A stretch of 64,000 nucleotides of DNA from Corynebacterium halotolerans YIM 70093 = DSM 44683 (GTDB lineage Bacteria; Actinomycetota; Actinomycetes; Mycobacteriales; Mycobacteriaceae). This document shows, one piece after another, positions 45,413 through 54,630 of this stretch (position 1 is the first letter of the stretch; every line of letters starts with the position of its first letter). The stretch spans positions 538,075 through 602,074 of the forward strand of contig NC_020302.1 of NCBI RefSeq assembly GCF_000341345.1. The letters are read 5' to 3'. The notes below the pieces were generated by a model. It was not told the DNA's origin. It saw nothing but the letters and a program-made list of their open reading frames with translations, and did no database searches. The translations under genes and the position numbers were made by a program.

Positions 45413-46663
45413 GTGAGCACTTCGCTGCTGCCCACGACCAAGGCACAGGTCTCCGGGCACAAGTTCCTGTTGCGCCGCGTCGAGCACGGACTCGTGCTCG
45501 GCGACATCCGCATGCTCCACGACCCACTCGGTGCCCGCCGGCGCGCCATGCTCTTCGGCCTGACCGCCGTCGTGCTGATCGGGCTGGGCGCCGGGCTGCT
45601 CGCCTGGCTGCGCCCGGCCGCGGACCCCGGCGACGCCGCGATCCTGCGGAGTGAGTCCGGCGCGCTCTACGTCCGCGTTGACGGCACCGTCCACCCCGTG
45701 GCCAATCTGGCGTCGGCGCGGCTGATCACCGGCGCGCCCGACGACCCCGCCCGCATCGGCGACGAGTTGCTCGCCGACCAGCCGCGCGGGGTGCCCCTCG
45801 GTATCCCCGGGGCGCCGGGCCTGTTGGCCGCCGACGACCCCGATCCCCTGTCCTGGGCCGCCTGCCACGACGGGGAGGCGGTCACCGTGCTGGCCGGCCC
45901 GCCGACCGATCCACTGGCCCGCCACCGGGCGGTGCTCGCGGTGGACGGCGGACGCGACTGGGTGCTCAGCGCCGACGGGCGCGCCGCCCTGCCCGACCCC
46001 GCCACCCGGGAGGGACGCGTCATCCGCCGGGCCCTCGGCGTTGACGCGGCCACCCCACGCTGGCACCCGCCCACCGAGGTGCTGAACGCGGTGCGGGAAC
46101 TGCCGCCGCTGAGCGCACCCGCCCCGCTTCCCGACGCCCTGCTGGTCACCGGGGGAGGGGACTGGATGCTGTTCGACGACGAGGTCGCGCCCGTCAGCCC
46201 TCTGCAGGGCGCGGTGCTCGCCGACCTGGGGACCCCGGTCCGCGAGACACCCCGCGAGGACATCGCGGACCACCCCGACCACGCGGGGGCCGGTGCCACC
46301 GGGCTGTCGCTGCCCGCCGTGGCGCCGGGGTGGCTGGACCCGACCGGACAGGTGCTGTGCGCAAGCGGCGACGGCGGCACCGCCACCGTGGCGGCCGGGG
46401 CGTTGCGCTCGGGGACGGTGGAGCTGTCGGGCACCGGCGTGGCCGACCGCTTCCGCGGGCCGGACGGCGGTGCGGTGGGCGTCGACAGCGGGCACGGCCA
46501 CCACGTGGTCTCCGGGACCGGGGTACGTCACCCGGTGCCTGATCCCGTGGCGCTGGGTGCCCTCGGGCTGGCCGAGCCGGCCACCGCCCCGTGGGCCGTG
46601 CTGCGGTTGCTGCCGGAGGGGCCGGCACTCGACCCCGGCGACGCCCGCCGGGCCACCTACTGA
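45413..46663 (+). CDS. eccB: Type VII secretion protein EccB
   Basis: A 416-residue EccB: N-terminal PTTKAQVSGHKFLLRRVEHGLVLGDIRMLHDPLGARRRAM (quoted only in outline), one membrane helix at about residues 46-66 (LFGLTAVVLIGLGAGLLAWL), then a periplasmic domain with repeats. EccB anchors the ESX core complex in the membrane. The start is GTG at 45413 after GGGGGAG. Its ESX partners mycP, eccD and eccC lie 3.6 kb downstream, separated by a lipid-modification gene pair. Confidence 0.92.
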   Translation: MSTSLLPTTKAQVSGHKFLLRRVEHGLVLGDIRMLHDPLGARRRAMLFGLTAVVLIGLGAGLLAWLRPAADPGDAAILRSESGALYVRVDGTVHPVANLASARLITGAPDDPARIGDELLADQPRGVPLGIPGAPGLLAADDPDPLSWAACHDGEAVTVLAGPPTDPLARHRAVLAVDGGRDWVLSADGRAALPDPATREGRVIRRALGVDAATPRWHPPTEVLNAVRELPPLSAPAPLPDALLVTGGGDWMLFDDEVAPVSPLQGAVLADLGTPVRETPREDIADHPDHAGAGATGLSLPAVAPGWLDPTGQVLCASGDGGTATVAAGALRSGTVELSGTGVADRFRGPDGGAVGVDSGHGHHVVSGTGVRHPVPDPVALGALGLAEPATAPWAVLRLLPEGPALDPGDARRATY

Positions 46664-46861
46664 GATGACCATTCCCTGTCGATGTGAGTAAATTCATAGT
46701 GTGGGCCGATCATGTGCCCGTGCATAGGCGCATGCCAGCATCTTCCGAGGTCGCAACCAGCCTTCTCGTCCCCCGGCGGCGGAAAACGCGGCAGAGTAGC
46801 AGAATCACGCGCCGCCGGCCATCCCCACCCACCGCGGAAATGGGGGTTAAGGTGGTCTTTC

Positions 46862-48388
46862 ATGAGCATTGCAGACACCACACTGTCGGTAATGGGGCGG
46901 GTGACCGATGCGCTGGCCAAGGCCGCGCCGGGCCGTGGCCTCGACGCCCAGCGGGTCATCCCGGTGGGCTGGTACCAGCACCAGCAGGCCGTTGACCGCC
47001 TGCTCGCGAGCTTCCGGGCGGTGCCCGACGGTGAGCGTGTCCGCCTGGCCAAGAAGACCTCCAACCTCTTCCGCGGCCGGGCGAAGACCTCCGTGCCGGG
47101 GCTCGACGTCGAGGGGCTCGGCGGCGTCATCGAGGTCGACCCCGTCGCCGCGACCGCCCACGTGCAGGGCATGTGCACCTACGAGGACCTGGTGGACGCC
47201 ACCCTGCCGTACGGCCTGATGCCGTTCGTCGTCCCGCAGCTGAAGACGATCACCCTCGGTGGCGCGGTCACCGGCATGGGCGTGGAGTCCACCAGCTTCC
47301 GCAACGGTCTACCGCACGAGTCCGTCCTGGAGATGGACGTGCTCACCGGCACCGGCGAGATCGTCACCTGCTCACCGACGGAGAACGTCGACCTGTTCCG
47401 CGGCTTCCCGAACTCCTACGGCTCGCTCGGCTACACGGTGCGCCTGAAGATCGAGCTGGAGCGGGTCAAGCCCTACGTCGAACTGCGCCACGTGCGCTTC
47501 CACGACGTCGACACGCTCTCCGACGCGCTGGCCGAGATCTCCGTTTCCCGCGAGTACGACGGCGAGCCCGTCGACTACCTCGACGGCGTGGTCTTCTCCC
47601 CGGAGGAGGGTTACCTCGTCCTGGGCCGCCAGACCGACGAGGAGGGGCCGGTCTCGGACTACACCCGCGAGCGGATCTACTACCGCTCCATCCAGCACCC
47701 CGAGGGGATTCTGCGCGACCGGCTGACCATCCGCGACTACATCTGGCGCTGGGACATCGACTGGTTCTGGTGCTCCCGCGCCTTCGGCGCGCAGGATCCG
47801 ACGATCCGCCGGCTCTGGCCACGGAACCTGCTGCGCTCATCCTTCTACTGGAAGCTGATCGGCGTCGACCGCAGGTACGACGTCGAGCACCGCCTGACGA
47901 CCGGACGCCAGGGCGAGCCGCACCGCGAGCGCGTCGTCCAGGACATTGAGGTCACCTCCGACCGGCTGGCCGAGTGGCTGACCTGGTTCTTCGACGCCTG
48001 CGACATCCAGCCCGTGTGGCTGTGCCCGATCCGCCTGCGCGAAGGGGTCGAGCGGCTCGGCAACTCCGGTGAGGTACTCGGCGACGAGTCGAGTCCGTGG
48101 CCGTTGTACCCGCTCAAGCCGGGCACCACCTGGATCAACGTCGGCTTCTGGTCGGCGGTGCCGGGGGACCACGTCAGCCCCGACGCGGAACCGGGCGCCT
48201 TCAACCGGGTCATCGAGGCCAAGGTCCACGACCTCGGCGGGCACAAGTCCCTGTACTCGGAGGCCTTCTACACCCGGGAGCAGTTCGAGGACCTCTACGG
48301 CGGGAAGCTGCCGGAGAAGCTCAAGGAGGTCTACGACCCCGCGGGACGGTTCCCCGGCCTCTACGACAAGACCGTCCGGGGCGCCTGA
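46862..48388 (+). CDS. FAD-dependent oxidoreductase for 10-methyl branched fatty acids (BfaA/TmsA-like)
   Basis: A 508-residue FAD_binding_4 oxidoreductase: the flavin-binding stretch GLGGVIEVDPVAATAHVQGM, then LKTITLGGAVTGMGVESTSF and EMDVLTGTGEIVTC, with the C-terminal RRYDVEHRLTTGRQGEP. Proteins like this pair with the methyltransferase that follows to make tuberculostearic (10-methylstearic) acid: the methyltransferase forms a 10-methylene lipid and this enzyme reduces it. The ATG at 46862 follows AAGGTGG; the longer upstream frame has no matching domain. Assignment is from family and neighbour. Confidence 0.78.
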   Translation: MSIADTTLSVMGRVTDALAKAAPGRGLDAQRVIPVGWYQHQQAVDRLLASFRAVPDGERVRLAKKTSNLFRGRAKTSVPGLDVEGLGGVIEVDPVAATAHVQGMCTYEDLVDATLPYGLMPFVVPQLKTITLGGAVTGMGVESTSFRNGLPHESVLEMDVLTGTGEIVTCSPTENVDLFRGFPNSYGSLGYTVRLKIELERVKPYVELRHVRFHDVDTLSDALAEISVSREYDGEPVDYLDGVVFSPEEGYLVLGRQTDEEGPVSDYTRERIYYRSIQHPEGILRDRLTIRDYIWRWDIDWFWCSRAFGAQDPTIRRLWPRNLLRSSFYWKLIGVDRRYDVEHRLTTGRQGEPHRERVVQDIEVTSDRLAEWLTWFFDACDIQPVWLCPIRLREGVERLGNSGEVLGDESSPWPLYPLKPGTTWINVGFWSAVPGDHVSPDAEPGAFNRVIEAKVHDLGGHKSLYSEAFYTREQFEDLYGGKLPEKLKEVYDPAGRFPGLYDKTVRGA

Positions 48389-48458
48389 CCCCGCCACGCC
48401 CCACCTCATCCGGACCCCTTTTGTAAAAGCTGAGCCCAGCAGTAAAGGAAACAACACA

Positions 48459-49754
48459 ATGACCTCGTTCACCCCCATGTCCGTCGCCGAGATGATCGAC
48501 GCGCTGATCACCCCGCCGAACCCGTTCCGCTGGGAGGCCTTCGACGGTTCGGCCACGGGCCCGGAGGACGCGAAATACACCGTCCGCCTCACCCGCCCGG
48601 AGGGCCTGGCCTACATCGCCACCAACCCCGGCGACGTCGGCCTGGCGCGGGCCTGGATGACCGGCGGCCTCGAGCTCGAGGGCGAGCACCTGGCACACCC
48701 CTACGGCATCTTCGATTCGCTCCGTGACCTCTACGACCAGTTCCGCAAGCCCGACGCCGCGACAATGATCCGGCTCGTGCGTTCCCTGCGCGCCAAGGGT
48801 GCCCTGCAGATCCAGCCGATCCCGGAGGTCGAGCACACCTCCTGGCTGCACAAGCGCATCAACCAGGGGCTGAGCCGTCACTCGAAGGAACGCGACGCCG
48901 AGGTCATCTCCCACCACTACGACGTGGGCAACGAGTTCTACGAGCTCTTCCTCGGCGACTCGATGACCTACACCTGCGCCTACTACCCGACGCCGGACTC
49001 CTCCCTGGAGGAGGCGCAGGAGAACAAGTACCGCCTCATCTTCGAGAAGCTGCGCCTCAGGGAGGGCGACCGACTGCTCGACATCGGCTGCGGCTGGGGC
49101 GGCATGGTCCGCTACGCCGCCCGACGCGGCGTGAAGGCCATCGGCGCCACCCTGTCGAAGGAACAGGCCGAGTGGGCCCGGGCGAAGATCAAGGAGGAGG
49201 GCCTCGAGGACCTGGCCGAGATCCGCCACCAGGATTACCGCGACATCCCCGAGTCGGACTTCGACGCCGTTTCCTCGATCGGTCTGCTCGAGCACGTCGG
49301 CGTCGACAACTATGCCAGGTACTTCTCGTTCCTGTCCGGCAAGCTGCGGCCGGGCGGGCTGATGCTCAACCACTGCATCACCTACCCGGACAACCACAAG
49401 ACGCGGAAGGGCGAGTTCATCGACCGCTACATCTTCCCCGACGGTGAGCTGACCGGCTCCGGCACCATCATCAAGAACATGCAGAACAACGGCTTCGAGG
49501 TCCTGCACGAGGAGAACCTGCGTTTCGACTACATGCGCACCCTCCACGACTGGTGCGAGAACCTCAAGGCCAACTGGGACAAGGCCGTCGAACTCGTCGG
49601 CCTGCCCACCGCCCGGCTGTGGGGCATGTACATGGCCGGATCCGAGTGGGGATTCGAGCACAACGTCATCCAGCTCCACCACGTCCTGGGCGTCAAGCTG
49701 CTCGACGACGGCTCCCGCGGCGATGTGCCCGAACGCATGTGGTGGACCGTGTAA
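48459..49754 (+). CDS. Cyclopropane-fatty-acid-synthase-family methyltransferase (BfaB/UfaA1-like)
   Basis: A 431-residue SAM-dependent methyltransferase of the CFA-synthase family: SHHYDVGNEFYELFLGDSMT, the SAM motif RLLDIGCGWGGMVRYAARRG, SSIGLLEHVGVDNYARYF and FDRYIFPDGELTGS-type region (IDRYIFPDGELTGSG). The CFA family methylates the double bond of membrane-bound acyl chains; with the adjacent FAD reductase this suggests a 10-methyl branched fatty acid. AAAGGAAACAAC precedes the ATG. Lies 70 bases after the reductase gene. Confidence 0.85.
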   Translation: MTSFTPMSVAEMIDALITPPNPFRWEAFDGSATGPEDAKYTVRLTRPEGLAYIATNPGDVGLARAWMTGGLELEGEHLAHPYGIFDSLRDLYDQFRKPDAATMIRLVRSLRAKGALQIQPIPEVEHTSWLHKRINQGLSRHSKERDAEVISHHYDVGNEFYELFLGDSMTYTCAYYPTPDSSLEEAQENKYRLIFEKLRLREGDRLLDIGCGWGGMVRYAARRGVKAIGATLSKEQAEWARAKIKEEGLEDLAEIRHQDYRDIPESDFDAVSSIGLLEHVGVDNYARYFSFLSGKLRPGGLMLNHCITYPDNHKTRKGEFIDRYIFPDGELTGSGTIIKNMQNNGFEVLHEENLRFDYMRTLHDWCENLKANWDKAVELVGLPTARLWGMYMAGSEWGFEHNVIQLHHVLGVKLLDDGSRGDVPERMWWTV

Positions 49755-49775
49755 CCACCGTCGGTCCACCGCCAC

Positions 49776-49819
49776 CCGCGATCAGGGGGACACGCTTGTC
49801 GCCCCTGACCGCGGGTTTC
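49776..49819 (+). terminator. Terminator after the methyltransferase gene
   Basis: CCGCG-A-TCAGGGG at 49776-49788 pairs with CCCCTGA-C-CGCGG at 49802-49814 (12 pairs around one internal mismatch), followed by GTTTCGCG. Confidence 0.65.
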
Positions 49820-49884
49820 GCGATTCCGGTCACAATTCAGTCACGGGGCGGAACCCCGCCGGTGATTGGACCGTTATAGAAGAT

Positions 49885-50313
49885 ATGGGCACGATGCGGG
49901 AAATGGTCTCGGAGCGCGTGGAACGGCTCTCCACCACCCACGCGCGTTCCAAGGAGGGCAGATACGGCTACCTGGTGCGCCCCCTGACCCTCGTGCTCGG
50001 ATGGACGGTGCTGATCGTCGGCATCGTCACCATCCCGCTTCCCGGGCAGGGCTGGCTGACCACCTTCCTCGGCGTGGGAATCCTCTCGCTGGAACACAGG
50101 TGGGCCCGCAACCTCCTGGCCCGGGGCGTGCACCTCTACGACCGCTTCTTCGCCTGGTACCACCGGCAGTCCATGGTGGTCCGCCTCTCACTCATCAGCG
50201 GCCTCATCCTGGTCATCTGGGTGATCTTCGCCGGCATCGTGTGGACGGCCTGGCAGGCCGGCGCACTCGAGTTCCTCGACCCCTACGCCGCGGAGATCGG
50301 CCTGAGCCGCTAG
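49885..50313 (+). CDS. PGPGW-motif (TIGR02611-like) membrane protein
   Basis: A 142-residue protein with about three membrane helices and the family motif PLPGQGWLTTFLGVGILSLE (PGPGW-type), followed by WARNLLARGVHLYDRFFAWY and a hydrophobic segment at 110-130. The role is unknown. TATAGA lies directly before the ATG, so the mRNA may be leaderless. Its TAG overlaps the mycP stop in a convergent CTAG. It sits with the fatty-acid pair inside the ESX locus. Confidence 0.78.
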   Translation: MGTMREMVSERVERLSTTHARSKEGRYGYLVRPLTLVLGWTVLIVGIVTIPLPGQGWLTTFLGVGILSLEHRWARNLLARGVHLYDRFFAWYHRQSMVVRLSLISGLILVIWVIFAGIVWTAWQAGALEFLDPYAAEIGLSR

Positions 50314-51569
50314 CGCCGCCGGTGCGTTCGGAGCCGCCGGGCAGTGACGCGGCGGGGAAGCAGTCCGGCCACCACCACGCCCGCGAGTACCAGCAGGCCC
50401 AGTCCTCCCATCACCAGGAGCGCGGCCCGGCGCGCCCGCTCATCAGGTGCCGGGGTGGCGGTGACCTCCTTGTCCCGGGCCGCGACCGTGAAGTCGGCGG
50501 CCAGGTGCGTCAGCGCGGAGTAGGGGTCGACGACCCCGTGGCCGGGCTCCGCCGCGCCCCGCACCCGTTCGCGCAGCTGTGCCGCCGACTCCTGTGGGTG
50601 GCGTTCCCGCAGCAGGGCCACCGTCCCCGAGACCACCGGCGCGGCGAAGCTCGTCCCCGCGAAGGGGACCACCTCGCCCCGGTCCGCCCCGCGCATTCCC
50701 GCCGCCCACCCGTTCCCGTCGGGGGAGAGCCCCGTGGGCACCGCGCCGGGTGCGGCCAGCCCGGAACCGGTGGTACCGGCGGGCATCGAGTATCCGGCCA
50801 GGGCGTGCGGGGCGTCCCGGTCGAGGGCGGCCACCGACAGCACGGTGGGGGCGTGCGCCGGGTAGACCACCGCGCCGGGCCCGCAGGTCCGGCTCTGGTT
50901 GCCGGCGGCCGCGACGACCACCGCCCCGTCGGCCTCCGCGCGGTAGAGCGCCTCATCGAGCGGGCCGGTGTCCAGGCGGGCGGCGACGTCGGCCGGCACG
51001 CAGGAGACCACCGAGACGTTGATGACCTGCGCCCCTGCGTCGAGCGCCAGGTGGACGGCCTCCGCCAGGCCGGCGAGGGTGCCGGTGGTGGCTGTGGCGC
51101 CGGTGGCCGCCCCGCCCTGATTCGTCTCCCCGGTGGCCGGTTGCCGGTAGTGGGCGCTGGACTGGCGAACGCTGATGACCGTGGCGTCCGGGGCGATGCC
51201 GGAGTCCCGGGCGGCGATCACCCCGGCGACGACGGTGCCGTGGCCGTCGCAGTCCAGCAACGGTTCCGGGGCCTGCGGGCTCACCAGATCCCCGCCCGGT
51301 ACCACCCCGCCGAGCTGCGGGTGGTCGGCGACCCCGGTGTCGACCACCGCCACCCGCACCCCGGCCCCGGTGGCGATGCGGTGGGCCGGGGCGAGGCCGG
51401 GTGGTGGCCCGGCGGGGGCCGCGGCCGGTTCCGGTACCGCGCAGGCGATGTCCGGCTGCCGGCCCGGTTGTTCCTGGGCCACCGCCGGCGGGGACGGGAG
51501 ACAGCCGGCCAACACCGGCACCACCAGCACGGACGCCGCCAGCCGGGCCCGGGCCCTGCCGCCGGTCAT
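50310..51569 (-). CDS. mycP: Mycosin-type subtilisin protease MycP of the ESX locus
   Basis: A 419-residue exported S8 protease. After a lipoprotein-like or signal sequence (SVLVVPVLAGCLP, Cys21-type) the catalytic triad is intact: Asp in VRVAVVDTGVADHP, His in DCDGHGTVVAGVIA and Ser in FAGTSFAAPVVSGTVALL. A C-terminal membrane helix (LLVMGGLGLLVLAGVVVAGL) and a basic tail follow. Mycosins stabilise and process ESX secretion. The ATG at 51569 overlaps the eccD stop by 4 bases (ATGA). The convergent 3' end overlaps the neighbour. Confidence 0.92.
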   Translation of the reverse strand: MTGGRARARLAASVLVVPVLAGCLPSPPAVAQEQPGRQPDIACAVPEPAAAPAGPPPGLAPAHRIATGAGVRVAVVDTGVADHPQLGGVVPGGDLVSPQAPEPLLDCDGHGTVVAGVIAARDSGIAPDATVISVRQSSAHYRQPATGETNQGGAATGATATTGTLAGLAEAVHLALDAGAQVINVSVVSCVPADVAARLDTGPLDEALYRAEADGAVVVAAAGNQSRTCGPGAVVYPAHAPTVLSVAALDRDAPHALAGYSMPAGTTGSGLAAPGAVPTGLSPDGNGWAAGMRGADRGEVVPFAGTSFAAPVVSGTVALLRERHPQESAAQLRERVRGAAEPGHGVVDPYSALTHLAADFTVAARDKEVTATPAPDERARRAALLVMGGLGLLVLAGVVVAGLLPRRVTARRLRTHRRR

Positions 51570-52891
51570 CCCAGCCCCCGGATGAGACTGAACAGCCCGG
51601 CCAGGTGTGCGGCCAGCGGCAACGTCGCGGCGACGGCGAGGGACTCGGCGCGTTCCCACCACACCACGGCGGTCGGCTCCAGCTCGGGCACGCGGGCAGC
51701 CCACAGCGGGGAGCTGAGCCCGGCCAACGCCACCGCGGCGCCGATGGCCAGCTGCAGCGGACGCCCGCCGCCGGTCAGCGCCGCCAGGCAGACCCCGAGG
51801 CAGGCCGCCAGTCCCACCTCCAGCCACGCCCATGCCGGGACCGCGTGCCGGTGCCGGGCCGCGTGCAGCAGCGTCGCCCCGGCCGCGGCAACGCACAGCC
51901 CCTGCGGGAATCCACCACCGGCGGCCCCCACCAGCAGCAGGGCGGGGGCCAGGACGGTGGCGGTGCCCACCGCCAGCCCCTCGTGCAGGTGCAGGGCGCG
52001 CCGGGCGCGGTCATCGACATCGGCCGGGGGATCGTCGGAGACCGCCAGGTCCTGCCCCGCGGTGGGCAGCCGCGGCACCTTCAGCCCCGCCGCGCGCGAC
52101 GACAGCCCGGGTGCGGCCGTGACCAGCACCAGCCCGGCGACGACCACGAGGGCGGCCGGGGCGGCAAGAGTCCCGGCGGAGACGGAGACCCCGGGCAGGA
52201 ACATCCCCACCGCGGCCAGACCGACCAGCGTGCAGCCGGCGGCGAGCGCGGCCGCCGTGCGTGGTCCCACCACCCCGACAACGACCGCGGCCAACAGTGT
52301 GACCAGCACCGCCACGCCGGCCGCCAGCCCGGCCCACCCGTAGGCGGCCGCCTCCTGCGGGGCGTCGGCGAGCACCGCGGCGGCCGCGGCCGCGCCCGCC
52401 AGGGCCACGGCGACCGGGGCCAGCACCCGCGCCGAGCGCCGCCACACCAGGACCGCCAACGCGGCGACGGCACCGGCCGCCAGCGCCACCGACGCCGGCA
52501 GCAGGGCCGACAGCACGGTCACCAGACCGAGGCAGCCGACCACGGCGCCCGTGGCGGCGAGTCCCGCGGCGGGCGGGCGGTCGGCGGCGTCGGCAAGCGA
52601 TTCGGCGGCGTCGCGCACCACCGGGGCGGGCACCCCGTGGTGCGGGGTGAGCACCAGCACCGAACCGTGGTCCAGGCTGGTGGTGTGCAGCGGGACGGCC
52701 GGGTCGACGACCGTGCCGGCGGCGGTGCTCGCCTGCCAGGGGCGGGAGATCTTCGGTGCCCCGCACAACCGCCAGATCTCGGGCAGCAGGTCGGCCAGCG
52801 CGGAGCCGGCCGGTAGCGCGAGATCCGCCTCGCGGTGGAAGCTGCCGACGTGGAAACGCACGGTCAGACGCAGAAATTGATCGACGGCCAC
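51566..52891 (-). CDS. eccD: Type VII secretion membrane protein EccD
   Basis: A 441-residue EccD: the N-terminal cytosolic ubiquitin-like domain (LRLTVRFHVGSFHREADLAL, PEIWRL) is followed by about 11 membrane helices filling residues about 120-430. EccD lines the ESX core pore in dimers. The start is taken as GTG at 52891 (good GGGGGG-type upstream site); the frame extends further upstream without conserved sequence. It is translationally coupled to mycP and divergent from eccC. Confidence 0.9.
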   Translation of the reverse strand: MAVDQFLRLTVRFHVGSFHREADLALPAGSALADLLPEIWRLCGAPKISRPWQASTAAGTVVDPAVPLHTTSLDHGSVLVLTPHHGVPAPVVRDAAESLADAADRPPAAGLAATGAVVGCLGLVTVLSALLPASVALAAGAVAALAVLVWRRSARVLAPVAVALAGAAAAAAVLADAPQEAAAYGWAGLAAGVAVLVTLLAAVVVGVVGPRTAAALAAGCTLVGLAAVGMFLPGVSVSAGTLAAPAALVVVAGLVLVTAAPGLSSRAAGLKVPRLPTAGQDLAVSDDPPADVDDRARRALHLHEGLAVGTATVLAPALLLVGAAGGGFPQGLCVAAAGATLLHAARHRHAVPAWAWLEVGLAACLGVCLAALTGGGRPLQLAIGAAVALAGLSSPLWAARVPELEPTAVVWWERAESLAVAATLPLAAHLAGLFSLIRGLG

Positions 52892-53033
52892 GATATGTCC
52901 ATCCCCCCAGATAATCCCGATCTTGAGTACCCGGAACGTTCCCCCTTGCCCGGACACGGCCATCATGGCCTAACATCGGGCGCGTGTCCACAGTTCGGGG
53001 GACTCGGTCGGGGGACCGGGGGACTGGGGACGG

Positions 53034-53297
53034 ATGGGGGATACCCGCATGCTCGGCCTCGATGTCGACCGCATCGTCGAACCGCTCGCCTACGCGGAAC
53101 GGGAACCGGCACCACCGCTGCCGCAGGGCGGCCTGAGTGCGGAGGCGGTGCCACCGGCGCACCGGCCCGGGCCCGTGCCGCTGATGCGTGTTCTCATGCC
53201 GGTGGTGATGATCGCCGCCATGGCCGCACTCGTCGGCCTGATGCTGCTCTCGGGCGGGGCGGCCAGCCCGATGATGCTCATTTTCCAACAGGTGTAG
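53034..53297 (+). CDS. eccC: EccC N-terminal fragment, interrupted by the integrative element
   Basis: The first 84 residues of EccC remain: a proline-rich cytosolic start (ending GPVPLMRVL) and the first membrane helix (LMPVVMIAAMAALVGLMLLS). After SPMMLIF the frame runs into element sequence and stops after three more codons (QQV, TAG at 53295). The second helix and everything downstream, including the FtsK/SpoIIIE ATPase domains, lie beyond 62998. EccC drives ESX secretion, so this allele is not functional while the element is present. Confidence 0.85.
   Translation: MGDTRMLGLDVDRIVEPLAYAEREPAPPLPQGGLSAEAVPPAHRPGPVPLMRVLMPVVMIAAMAALVGLMLLSGGAASPMMLIFQQV
53283..53286. other. Left attachment core (attL), TTCC
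   Basis: The TTCC shared by both element ends. The left end reads CTCATTTTCC then AACAGG; the crossover falls within this core. Confidence 0.75.
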
Positions 53298-53340
53298 TTG
53301 TGGGTATTGTTAGAAAGTGGGAAAAGGGGTGGTTACCAGC

Positions 53341-53384
53341 GGAAATAGAAATATCCCCGCCCCAGGACTTCCGGGGGCGGGGGT
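53341..53384 (-). terminator. Terminator after the DUF3800 gene
   Basis: ATATCCCCGCCCC at 53351-53363 pairs (one mismatch) with GGGGCGGGGGTAT-type sequence at about 53373-53385. On the minus strand it is followed by TTCTATTTCC. Confidence 0.6.
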
Positions 53385-53403
53385 ATGTGACGAGATTGGC
53401 CCT

Positions 53404-54207
53404 CTACTGGGTGGGGGGCTTCACCAGGTCTTTCGAATAGTGTGCCAAATACCTCTGGAGTTTTTCATAGTCTGCACGATAAGCGGCACTTTTGACTTCC
53501 TCCGGTTGGAATTTTAGACCCACTCCTAGAGCGGAATTCTCACGCGGATGTTTGACTAGGGACTCATAAATTTTGGGCCAAACCTTTTGTGTGACTTCCT
53601 GACTCCGGGGAGTTGTCAGAAAAGCGTTCTCGCAACATAGCCGGGTGGACCCCAAGGCAATATCAACTAGAGAGTTGAAGTTAGAGGAACTGGCCGAGGT
53701 GTAGGAGTAATGGATAATTCTGGGGAAACCGATTTCGCTTTCCCCGTACTTAATCTGCCCCTGAGCCATCCTCTCAACTTCGGAGTAGGCCCAAGACTCA
53801 TCTACCCGGTCCATGCATACCGCTCCATAAGTAGATTCCTGATCCAGTATTGAATTAGAAAACTCTCGGATGAGATTCTGGAGCGGCCATACATCGGCAT
53901 TCCGAGGGTTTTTATCTCTTATTTTGTGATGGATCAAGGTCACCATGACCTTAATCCCAATTTTGTTTATTAGGTCGAGAACCTCGGATTTAGCGTCATT
54001 CCAAGCCTCTCTCTCAATGTGGTCGGGCCTTGTATTGGTAGTGAACTTTAATTGGTCACCATTACGAAAGCCGTACTTTCGCCGGATATGGAAAACGCCC
54101 TCATACCCTTGCACCAGTTGATCTGCCGTGGCGACCACACCGCCCAAGTAGAAGAATTTATTCTGTTGCGGAGATTTTCCTGATTCATCAATATGAAATG
54201 TGTACAA
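53404..54207 (-). CDS. DUF3800 protein (AT-rich cargo gene)
   Basis: A 267-residue protein starting YTFHIDESGKS: the DESG box at about residue 7 marks the DUF3800 family, which has an RNase H-like predicted fold. Acidic residues later (YGAVCMDRVDES) fit an active site. Many DUF3800 genes lie in mobile elements or defence islands, and a nuclease role is suspected but unproven. The gene is distinctly AT-rich compared with the GC-rich surroundings, indicating recent transfer. It starts with TTG at 54207 after AAGGAA. It is the left-most element gene. Confidence 0.82.
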   Translation of the reverse strand: MYTFHIDESGKSPQQNKFFYLGGVVATADQLVQGYEGVFHIRRKYGFRNGDQLKFTTNTRPDHIEREAWNDAKSEVLDLINKIGIKVMVTLIHHKIRDKNPRNADVWPLQNLIREFSNSILDQESTYGAVCMDRVDESWAYSEVERMAQGQIKYGESEIGFPRIIHYSYTSASSSNFNSLVDIALGSTRLCCENAFLTTPRSQEVTQKVWPKIYESLVKHPRENSALGVGLKFQPEEVKSAAYRADYEKLQRYLAHYSKDLVKPPTQ

Positions 54208-54243
54208 CCTGTTCCTTTCCTGTGGGTGATACAGGTAAGGGTA

Positions 54244-54630
54244 CTACCTGGTACGGAGGAACATACGGCGGCCTATCTGGTCCAGGTCCTCCCCGCCGTC
54301 ATCCTCTCCACCGCCCGGCCAGGGTCCGCGGTCCACCGCCCGGCGACGGGGGACCTCCGGCTCCCGGCTCTCGGTGACATACACCGCGTCCGCCGTGGCT
54401 CCGGTGGCCCGGTCCACCCGGCGGGCCAGTTCATCCTCCGCCGGGCGCGCCGGGGTCCGGCCGTAGATACGCGCGCCGGTCTCGGAGAGGGTCTCCCTAC
54501 CGGAGCCGGGGAGCGGGTAATCGGTGACCGGGCCGCGGCCTTTCCGCCGTTCCTCCATTTCCTCCCGGCGGCGGTCCTCCGCCTCCATGTCGGCGCGGAG
54601 CTGGGCTAGTTCCTCTGGTGTGGGTGTCAT
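54244..54630 (-). CDS. Unrecognised element gene (128 aa, charged)
   Basis: A 128-residue hydrophilic protein, rich in Arg, Glu and Asp: EELAQLRADMEAEDRRREEM could form a short coiled coil, followed by GRETLSETGARIYGRTPARP and an acidic stretch EDDGGEDLDQIGRRM. No known domain is recognised. Its ATG overlaps the stop of the upstream gene by 4 bases (ATGA), so it is expressed with 54627-55271. Function unknown. Confidence 0.6.
   Translation of the reverse strand: MTPTPEELAQLRADMEAEDRRREEMEERRKGRGPVTDYPLPGSGRETLSETGARIYGRTPARPAEDELARRVDRATGATADAVYVTESREPEVPRRRAVDRGPWPGGGEDDGGEDLDQIGRRMFLRTR

Noticed and set aside
43987..45549. 520-residue minus-strand frame across the DUF6541-like gene
   Set aside because: Antisense shadow; the + strand frame has membrane helices and a proper start.
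46862..50313. A second mobile element inside the ESX locus
   Set aside because: No integrase, transposase, attachment repeats or composition shift was seen; the genes look chromosomal.
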